Shown here: positions 1 to 5,262 of the stretch, piece after piece
Position numbering within the stretch: position 1 is the first letter of the stretch
Layout: each line of letters opens with the position of its first letter
Assembly (NCBI GenBank): GCA_003504855.1
Contig: DNZD01000216.1
Coordinates: forward strand, 1-5,262
Length of the DNA stretch: 5,262 nt
Origin: Cytophagales bacterium
GTDB taxonomy: Bacteria > Bacteroidota > Bacteroidia > Cytophagales > Cyclobacteriaceae
Reading direction: 5' to 3'
Notes under the pieces: model-generated
The model's database searches: none
What the model saw: the letters and a program-made list of their open reading frames with translations, nothing else
What the model was told of the DNA's origin: nothing
Made by a program: the position numbers and the translations under genes

Positions 1-97
1 CATCAAAGCTTATCAGCGCATTATCGATGAGTACTTCGACAGTGCTGAGTACCAGAACGCGCGCAAATTTAAAGCACGTCTGGAGCCCAATTCCTGA
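1..97 (+). CDS. C-terminal end of a probable tetratricopeptide-repeat protein (partial)
   Basis: An open frame enters from the left edge (base 1 is the third base of a codon; whole codons run from 2) and stops at TGA 95-97, giving 31 visible residues. The tail contains the helical pattern AYQRIIDEYFDSAEYQNARK, with an aromatic, 'A.YQ', 'F..S.EY..A' spacing like the last helix pair of a TPR unit. TPR and BamD-type lipoproteins in Bacteroidota often end in this way. In my recollection a TPR gene commonly lies just upstream of ribH in this phylum, which fits. TPR proteins are scaffolds, so no reaction can be assigned, and only the last helices are visible. It could equally be a BamD-like outer-membrane assembly lipoprotein. 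A strong terminator 24 bases after the stop suggests that this gene ends its own transcript. Coding status is well supported; the family is a moderate inference. Confidence 0.55.
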   Translation, partial: IKAYQRIIDEYFDSAEYQNARKFKARLEPNS

Positions 98-113
98 TCT
101 CTTTTACTAAACG

Positions 114-121
114 TATATTTG
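114..121 (+). promoter_or_regulatory. Candidate Bacteroidota -7 promoter element (TATATTTG) for ribH
   Basis: TATATTTG matches all fixed positions of the TAnnTTTG -7 consensus used by the primary sigma factor of Bacteroidota. It lies 47 bases upstream of the ribH ATG. The -33 element (TTTG) is poor: at 19-base spacing the sequence is TTCC (91-94). Initiation would be expected around 124-128, inside the left arm of the terminator hairpin. The match could be chance in an A/T-rich gap, but a terminator between the TPR gene and ribH makes a promoter here likely. Confidence 0.4.
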
Positions 122-158
122 GGGCTGTATCAGCATGATTGATACAGCCCCATTTTTT
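121..158 (+). terminator. Intrinsic (Rho-independent) terminator after the TPR gene
   Basis: A perfect 12-bp inverted repeat, GGGGCTGTATCA (121-132) and TGATACAGCCCC (140-151), encloses a 7-base loop, GCATGAT. One A and then six T (153-158) follow. This is the standard plus-strand terminator form: a stem with a GC-rich base next to a T-run. The minus strand lacks a T-run in the right place, so it should act in one direction. It lies between the TPR stop and the ribH start, with the T-run ending 10 bases before the ribH ATG. Confidence 0.9.
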
Positions 159-168
159 ATTTCAACCT

Positions 169-642
169 ATGTCTGGCATACTCACTTCTGTTCACGGCAA
201 GAGTCCCATCTCACTCACCAAAAAGAAATTTGGTATTGTGGTCGCATCGTGGAATGCTGACGTTACGGAGGCTCTGTACCATGGTGCCCATGAAGCCCTG
301 ATTTCGCTGGGAGCAAAGAAAGACCATATCATCCGTAAAGATGTTCCGGGAAGCTTTGAGTTGCCTCTCGCGGCCCAATGGCTCGCCGAAGACAAGGATA
401 TTGACGCCGTGATTTGCCTTGGTTGTGTGATCCAGGGAGATACTCCTCACTTTGATTATATATGCCAGGCGGTAGCCCAGGGCATCATGAAAGTAAACCT
501 GTCCACCGGAAAGCCCGTAGCTTTTGGGGTCCTCACCACGCTGAACAAAAAGCAGGCCCTCGAGCGTGCGGGTGGAAAACTTGGCAACAAAGGTGAAGAG
601 GCTGCCGTTACGGTAGTTCAAATGCTCGCTCAACGACCGTAG
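169..642 (+). CDS. ribH: 6,7-dimethyl-8-ribityllumazine synthase (lumazine synthase)
   Basis: Catalyses the penultimate step of riboflavin synthesis in the cytoplasm, condensing 5-amino-6-ribitylamino-uracil with 3,4-dihydroxy-2-butanone 4-phosphate; family members form pentamers or 60-mer shells. The 157-residue product has the normal length and all family signatures. FGIVVASWN (21-29) supplies the substrate-stacking aromatic W28. VPGSFELP (59-66) is followed by LGCVIQGDTPHFDY (84-97), whose H94 corresponds to the catalytic His88 of B. subtilis. GVLTTLN (120-126) precedes RAGGKLGNKG, in which R133 and K137 match the phosphate-binding Arg127 and Lys131. The ATG at 169 is preferred: the frame can be extended to a TTG at 139, but that codon sits in the loop and right arm of the terminator, and the extra ten residues are not family-like. 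No Shine-Dalgarno is visible, only the A/T-rich leader usual for the phylum. No other rib gene is adjacent and no FMN riboswitch fits the 71-base gap. The next gene begins 21 bp downstream, probably in the same transcript. Confidence 0.97.
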   Translation: MSGILTSVHGKSPISLTKKKFGIVVASWNADVTEALYHGAHEALISLGAKKDHIIRKDVPGSFELPLAAQWLAEDKDIDAVICLGCVIQGDTPHFDYICQAVAQGIMKVNLSTGKPVAFGVLTTLNKKQALERAGGKLGNKGEEAAVTVVQMLAQRP

Positions 643-647
643 TACGA

Positions 648-670
648 GGGGCATTTTATTTCAATGCCCC
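648..670 (+). promoter_or_regulatory. Hairpin enclosing the start codon of the DUF5686 gene
   Basis: GGGGCATT (648-655) pairs perfectly with AATGCCCC (663-670) over 8 bp with a 7-base loop, TTATTTC. The right arm contains the ATG (664-666) of the downstream gene, so in mRNA the start codon would be paired. The only purine-rich Shine-Dalgarno-like stretch, GAGGGG (646-651), is partly in the left arm. No T-run follows the stem, so it is not an intrinsic terminator. It may lower or gate translation of the second cistron. The structure is seen in the sequence; any regulatory role is inference. Confidence 0.45.
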
Positions 671-3102
671 GCCACATCAAAATACTCCTGATCACAGGTT
701 TGTGTCTGCTCGTTTCGAAGGCAGTGGCACAGCAGGTATCCGGCATGGTTGTCGATGAGAAAAACCAGGCGCCCCTTCCCTTTGTAAATATCGGCGTAAC
801 AGGAACTCGCTACGGAACGTCCACCAATGTGGACGGAAAATTCACATTGCAACTCCCTGCTGGTCGCAGCACCCTTGAGTTTCGGTATGTGGGTTATGAG
901 TCGCAAAGCATAAATGTCACCTCCTCCCCGATGGTGATCAGGCTCAGGGAGCAGGCGACAACATTAAGGGAACTTGTGGTACGAAGTGGGGCCAACCCCG
1001 CTGTGCGCATCATCCGCGAGGCTGTTGCCCACCGGGAAATAAATGATCCGGAAAACCTGCCTTCCTTTTCCTACAATAGTTACAACAAGCTTTATGGTTC
1101 ACTGGAAGAAAATCCAACTGGGCCCAGGCTGGGTCGAAAGCTAAAGCCAGCAGACTCTATTTCATTCAACAGATTTATCGCTGGCAACCACCTGTTCATC
1201 GCTGAAAGCTATACGCGTCGTGAATTCAGAAAACCAAACTTCAGTAAGGAGGTTGTGTTGGGAAATCAGATGTCGGGCATCCGGGATCCATTCTTTTCCT
1301 TTCTCGCCACTGACTTTCAGCCTTTCACTTTCTATAAGTCTTACATTGAGTTGTTCGGCAAATCGTATCTCAACCCCATCACCCCCAACAGCGAGCAGCG
1401 CTATGACTTTACCCTGGCTGACGCAATACTACGGACTGCAGATAGTTTGTTTGTGATCACCTTCGAGCCGCTTCCAGGCAAGTCATTCGAAGGACTGAAA
1501 GGTCAGCTTTACATCAGCAGTGACGGATATGCACTGGAGCATGTTTTAGCAACACCGGCTGATGACAAGGTGCTGATCGAATCGCATATCCAGCAGAAAT
1601 ATGAAAAAGTGAGCGGACATTGGTTTCCATCACAACTCAACACGGAGCTGAGATTCAAACAGGCAGGCATCCAGGGGCATCTCCTCAGGTATGTGAGTCG
1701 CAGCTACATTACCCGCGTCAACTTTGATGCCGTCACCGACAAATCCTTTGATGTTCGTAACGTGACTTTCGACCCCGAGGCTAATCACCGGTCAGCAGAA
1801 TTTTGGAAAGATGCCCGTATTGACAGCCTTGGCCGCAGGGAGCAGCACACCTATACATACTATGATTCCCTTTCTCAAAAGCTAAGGGGTCTTAACAACA
1901 TGATGGGCCTGATGGAAGGACTTATGGTCGGGAAACTCAAGGCGGGAAAATTCTATTTGCCCCTGGATTACCTGCTGAAGCTCAACGAGTATGAAAACGT
2001 CCGGTTTGGATTAGGGATACAGACAGGAGAACGCCTCTCAAGGATCTTTCAATTGGATGGTTATGCCGGATACGGCCTCCGCGACAAAGCATTAAAGTAC
2101 GGAGGCGGATTTCAGCTAAACCTTCAACCCGAAAGGGACATGTATCTCAGGACATCTTATCGACAGGACTTATCTGAGCCAGGCAGTGCCAGTTTTCATA
2201 GCACCCCGGGTATTTATCGCGGTAATGAGAGTTTCCGTATGTGGCTTACGAGCAGGATGGATAGTGTTTTACAAAAGCGGTTGGAATTTGGCTTCAGGCC
2301 CAGGCGTTTTTCCCAACTGGCGCTGTATGGGATGCAGGAAAATCGCAGACCAACATATGGCTATCATTATGTTCCGCAAAATGAACCTGGTGTTGACCAG
2401 CGGGTTTTCAATATCACAGAAATTGGACTGCTGGCCAGGTTTGCGTGGCGCGAAACTTATACACAAATAGGTCCAAACAAAATAGCAACCGAACCAGCTT
2501 CTCCTCACCTTCAAGTTCGGGTATCCCGGGCAGAACAAGGTTGGTTAGACGGCGCTTACGGTTTCAGTAAAATTGAATTTCGTTTCGATTATCATTTTAA
2601 TATTCGGGGCGTAGGTAAAACCCGGTTTGAGATTCAGTCCGGAAAGGCATGGGGCACTCTACCATATCCTTATTTGTTTAATGGCAAAGGCAGTGACGAG
2701 TCTTCATCATTTAAATCAATGCTCTATATTCCCAATTACTTTCAAACCATGGGACTGTACGAGTTCGCTTCAGACCAATATGCTTACCTGTTCATCGATC
2801 ACAACTTTGGGCGCCTTACCGGAACCAGGAGTCCCTATTTCCGGCCCGAACTTTCGCTGGTTCAGCACATCGGCTACGGATCGCTGCAACATCCAAGTGA
2901 CCACATCGGCTTAGCAGTCAAGAGCATGGATCGCGGTTTCTTCGAGAGTGGACTGATGCTGAATAATCTGCTGCGATTCAAATATGTTAACATCTTGTAT
3001 TATGGCATCGGGGCCGGTGTGTTCTATCGGTATGGTCCTAATGCATTACCTGCTGTCTCCGATAACCTCGCGGCAAAGATTCAGTTAACCGTCAGTTTTT
3101 AG
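664..3102 (+). CDS. DUF5686 / carboxypeptidase-regulatory-like domain outer-membrane protein
   Basis: An 812-residue envelope protein of a family common in Bacteroidota whose biochemical role is not established. Residues 1-22 form a signal peptide: charged MPRHIK, hydrophobic ILLITGLCLLV, then likely cleavage after AVA (20-22) or AQ. Residues 24-95 are a carboxypeptidase-regulatory-like Ig-fold domain with the typical PLPFVNIGVTGTRYGTSTN, DGKF and FRYVGYE pattern, as found at the N-terminus of SusC/TonB-dependent proteins. From about 110 to the end is the DUF5686 region, opening with NPAVRIIREAV and SYNSYNKLYG. The C-terminal half (from about 445) shows alternating aromatic/polar strands and the last residues, AAKIQLTVSF, end in phenylalanine as outer-membrane barrels do, so a beta-barrel in the outer membrane is inferred. 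There is no TonB box or plug domain that I can recognise, so it is not called a TonB-dependent receptor. It starts 21 bp after ribH with no visible promoter between, suggesting co-transcription. Its 3' end overlaps the convergent nuclease gene by 4 bp. Confidence 0.9.
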   Translation: MPRHIKILLITGLCLLVSKAVAQQVSGMVVDEKNQAPLPFVNIGVTGTRYGTSTNVDGKFTLQLPAGRSTLEFRYVGYESQSINVTSSPMVIRLREQATTLRELVVRSGANPAVRIIREAVAHREINDPENLPSFSYNSYNKLYGSLEENPTGPRLGRKLKPADSISFNRFIAGNHLFIAESYTRREFRKPNFSKEVVLGNQMSGIRDPFFSFLATDFQPFTFYKSYIELFGKSYLNPITPNSEQRYDFTLADAILRTADSLFVITFEPLPGKSFEGLKGQLYISSDGYALEHVLATPADDKVLIESHIQQKYEKVSGHWFPSQLNTELRFKQAGIQGHLLRYVSRSYITRVNFDAVTDKSFDVRNVTFDPEANHRSAEFWKDARIDSLGRREQHTYTYYDSLSQKLRGLNNMMGLMEGLMVGKLKAGKFYLPLDYLLKLNEYENVRFGLGIQTGERLSRIFQLDGYAGYGLRDKALKYGGGFQLNLQPERDMYLRTSYRQDLSEPGSASFHSTPGIYRGNESFRMWLTSRMDSVLQKRLEFGFRPRRFSQLALYGMQENRRPTYGYHYVPQNEPGVDQRVFNITEIGLLARFAWRETYTQIGPNKIATEPASPHLQVRVSRAEQGWLDGAYGFSKIEFRFDYHFNIRGVGKTRFEIQSGKAWGTLPYPYLFNGKGSDESSSFKSMLYIPNYFQTMGLYEFASDQYAYLFIDHNFGRLTGTRSPYFRPELSLVQHIGYGSLQHPSDHIGLAVKSMDRGFFESGLMLNNLLRFKYVNILYYGIGAGVFYRYGPNALPAVSDNLAAKIQLTVSF

Positions 3103-5261
3103 TCCGGACTCCGCGTAAAGCGTATTACCCTTAGCGCATTATTCACGCTGCCAACTAATGCATAGTTGCCTGGCGGCAGTGCATCCAGGTGTATCACGAA
3201 GTCATGGCCATCGTGGGTGAACTCTGGATTCCATATTCTGCCAGCCATATCGCATACGCTGATCACCTCATCCAGGCCCGTAACCCGTAGTGATTTTGTC
3301 GCGGGATTGGGATACACCGACACGGGAACTGAATCTTCAATGTCATTGATCACTAAAATAAATTCATGAGAGAATACACTGATACAGTTTCCAACGGTGG
3401 CTTGTACGGTGTAAACACCAGGTACGTGCGTTGTCAGGATTGGTGCTGTAGCTCCTGCAATGGGTGTGCCCCTGAAATACCATTGATTGCCGGCAAGAGC
3501 ACTGGAGGTGAGCACAAATTCCGGCGCATGATTAGTCTGCGCGGTTATTTTTGGCGGTGGAGGTTTAATACAAAACGATCGGGTCATTGAAACCGCTGGC
3601 TTGTAATTGCTATCGCCAGGTTGCGAAAAGATGATGGTGGCAGGCCCTGCTTCAGTCAAATGAATCAGGTTGTTGGGCATAATCAACACATTATTAGTTA
3701 TGGCCTTCATAACCACCTTAAGTTCAGAACTTGTCGTTGCAGGCACCGAAAAATCAGCATCGCCAATGGTTTTGTCGGTGATGGGCGGCACCTGTAGTTG
3801 CTGTGATGCCTGACCTATTACAATAATAATTTCTACTGCTTCAGCGGGGGCGTAAAACTGATTGCCCGATTGGCTGTACCGAAGTGTGACCGATCCGGCT
3901 CCACGCACAAAAACCGAATCATGTCGAATGATGAGTCTCGCAGTGTCCAGGCTTGTGATTGAAACAGGCAATCCGGATGATGCGTTTGCTTCTATTCGAA
4001 ATGGAAGATCTCCATATGTGGTCGGTGGAAAAGACGGGGTTGTGATTTTTTGGGGTCGCGGCACAAACATAAACCTGGCCGTCACAGGCAAATGATCGGA
4101 CGTGGTCGTGGTGTAGTTGGTCACATACTTGCGGGCATCTTCTGTCCGCACCGAACCACCCAGCAACCAGGGCAGTAAGTCCTTCGATACGATAACATGA
4201 TCAATAAAACCCTTTGTGGCCGGATAGGAATAGCCGACCGTTGTTCGCGTGAGCACGGCAAAATGCACGGTGTCGTCCATAAAGGGTTGATACGGTGACG
4301 CAGCACCGGGTGTTATGGATTTGGAAATCTCATCATTGAAGTCACCCAATAGAACCACCGACTGATTGGTAAAGTTTTGTGTGAGCGAATCATACAGCAC
4401 AGCTGCATCATATTTTCTCCGATCATGGTCGGTTTGAGCAGCCCCTGATTTTGCGTGGATGTCAATGACTTGTATCGTTCGTTTTTCATTCAACTCTTTC
4501 ACCCGCACTGTTGCCCGGAACGGCAACCGTCCCGACGACCAGAATGAACTGCTACTGCCGGGGTATCCCGGTAAGGAAGTTTTCCCCGCCAGAATATCGT
4601 CATACAAATGCCTGAACATGGGCTGGACCGCGATGAGTTCTACCGAAGTTGTATCATAGATAAAGCCGATTTGTTGGGGCGGAAAATTCGGGTCCGGTGG
4701 ATCCGTGGAATGAGACCAGCGATTACTTATTGTTGATTTGTACCGAGGTAACAATCGCATGAGTGTATCCCACGCTACCCGGTCTGATACCTCTTGCACA
4801 GAGATCAGGTCACTGCCCATCCTCCTGATCACCCGGGCAACATTCCTGACCTGTAAGGTGTCGTCTGCAGGTCCAAATTCCTGGCCCGTTGTGCTTCTAA
4901 TGTTCGTACCAAAAAACTCCAGGTTAAAGGTGGACACATCCCAAGTTTCATCCATCAAACCGGAAGTGACGTGAACAGAACCAGTGACCAGGCCCGATCT
5001 AAAGATAATATCACCTTGAACTTCACCAGGCGCAGACGACTTTCTTTTGATCCAAAGTTGCTGCCTGGCCGGCGATGGCGCAACTAACAATGAATCCTTG
5101 TATGCCATTGAATCCACTGACAATGCGAAATCTCCTGGCGCCTTAATCGATATGGGATTGGTAATCCCAACACTGAACCAGGTGAGTAATATCGGTTTTG
5201 AGCTATTCAATACGATATTATCCTCATGGGTCTTTACATAGACAGGTGTCACATTGTCCAT
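3099..5261 (-). CDS. T9SS-secreted endonuclease/exonuclease/phosphatase-family protein with Ig-like modules (N-terminus outside window)
   Basis: At least 720 residues; the frame is still open at the right edge. The first visible Met (5259-5261) is probably internal because no signal peptide follows and residues 5-100 already look like a mid-protein Ig-like beta domain. Residues 107-399 form an EEP domain with its expected metal and catalytic positions: STFNLEFFG (N113), ISVQEVSD (E157), IDIHAKSG (H269), LLGDFND (D307, N309), GFIDHVIVS (D354, H355) and TSDHLPV (D389, H390). This fold cleaves phosphodiesters or phosphomonoesters; the closest architecture known to me is the extracellular DNase-like proteins of Bacteroidota, so a secreted nuclease is likely, but substrate is inference. 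Two related Ig-like/MBG-type repeats follow (about 404-481 and 483-565), then another Ig-like module (568-638, with WYFRG..IAGAT and GVYTVQ). Residues 646-718 are a type A T9SS sorting domain (VSVYPNPA, VCDMAGRIW, LPPGNYAL), which directs export across the outer membrane and surface attachment or release. Family and secretion route are confident; the true start is not visible. Confidence 0.92.
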   Translation of the reverse strand: MDNVTPVYVKTHEDNIVLNSSKPILLTWFSVGITNPISIKAPGDFALSVDSMAYKDSLLVAPSPARQQLWIKRKSSAPGEVQGDIIFRSGLVTGSVHVTSGLMDETWDVSTFNLEFFGTNIRSTTGQEFGPADDTLQVRNVARVIRRMGSDLISVQEVSDRVAWDTLMRLLPRYKSTISNRWSHSTDPPDPNFPPQQIGFIYDTTSVELIAVQPMFRHLYDDILAGKTSLPGYPGSSSSFWSSGRLPFRATVRVKELNEKRTIQVIDIHAKSGAAQTDHDRRKYDAAVLYDSLTQNFTNQSVVLLGDFNDEISKSITPGAASPYQPFMDDTVHFAVLTRTTVGYSYPATKGFIDHVIVSKDLLPWLLGGSVRTEDARKYVTNYTTTTSDHLPVTARFMFVPRPQKITTPSFPPTTYGDLPFRIEANASSGLPVSITSLDTARLIIRHDSVFVRGAGSVTLRYSQSGNQFYAPAEAVEIIIVIGQASQQLQVPPITDKTIGDADFSVPATTSSELKVVMKAITNNVLIMPNNLIHLTEAGPATIIFSQPGDSNYKPAVSMTRSFCIKPPPPKITAQTNHAPEFVLTSSALAGNQWYFRGTPIAGATAPILTTHVPGVYTVQATVGNCISVFSHEFILVINDIEDSVPVSVYPNPATKSLRVTGLDEVISVCDMAGRIWNPEFTHDGHDFVIHLDALPPGNYALVGSVNNALRVIRFTRSPD

Positions 5262-5262
5262 G

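Noticed and set aside
139..168. N-terminal extension of ribH from a TTG at 139
   Set aside because: The extra ten codons run through the terminator arm and T-run, and the residues do not resemble lumazine synthase N-termini. The ATG at 169 gives the usual family length.
98..168. Possible FMN riboswitch upstream of ribH
   Set aside because: The gap is only 71 bases, with one simple hairpin and none of the conserved multi-stem RFN sequence blocks. The hairpin is explained as a terminator.
211..654. 147-codon minus-strand open frame antisense to ribH
   Set aside because: It lies opposite a clearly conserved enzyme, its translation has no recognisable domain, and its start and stop have no supporting signals. 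It is a shadow frame.
3101..3110. Perfect 10-bp palindrome AGTCCGGACT at the convergent junction
   Set aside because: About five such 10-bp palindromes are expected by chance in a window this long. It has no loop, so it makes a poor hairpin, and no T-run follows that would make it a terminator.
4558..4571. CCGGG-GTAT-CCCGG inverted repeat
   Set aside because: It is a short stem fully inside the EEP coding region, at the PGYPG residues, and needs no regulatory explanation.
5155..5169. GGGATT-GGT-AATCCC inverted repeat
   Set aside because: It is a 6-bp stem inside coding sequence, with no neighbouring T-run and no sign of function.

Overview
The window looks like ordinary chromosome from a member of the Bacteroidota, most likely a Cytophagales-type organism. 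Three things point there: a type IX secretion (T9SS) C-terminal sorting domain, a carboxypeptidase-regulatory-like/DUF5686 outer-membrane protein, and start regions without a clear Shine-Dalgarno but with A/T-rich leaders. The lineage is inferred from these families; nothing in the window fixes genus or species.

Layout. Positions 1-97 hold the last 31 codons of a plus-strand gene, probably a tetratricopeptide-repeat protein. It is followed by a strong intrinsic terminator (121-158). A good Bacteroidota -7 promoter match (114-121) abuts and slightly overlaps the left edge of that terminator. Next come ribH (lumazine synthase, 169-642) and, after 21 bp, an 812-residue outer-membrane protein with a carboxypeptidase-regulatory-like domain and a DUF5686 region (664-3102). 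The start codon of this second gene lies inside a perfect 8-bp hairpin (648-670). On the minus strand, 3099-5261 and running off the right edge, is a large secreted endonuclease/exonuclease/phosphatase (EEP) family enzyme with several Ig-like modules and a T9SS sorting tail. It converges on the DUF5686 gene and the two stop codons overlap by 4 bp.

How the genes relate. ribH and the DUF5686 gene are probably co-transcribed because of their short spacing, but no shared pathway is evident: one makes the riboflavin precursor in the cytoplasm, the other sits in the outer membrane. The nuclease-like protein is a separate transcription unit and probably acts outside the cell or on its surface, on nucleic acid or a phosphoester.

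I did not find a new defence, mobile or RNA system. There are no CRISPR repeats, tRNA or rRNA genes, insertion sequences or phage genes. The most unusual signals are in the short leaders: a promoter placed against a terminator upstream of ribH, a start codon buried in a hairpin, and a sequence element shared by the two leaders. There is no gene-free stretch over 300 bases; the longest gap is 98-168.
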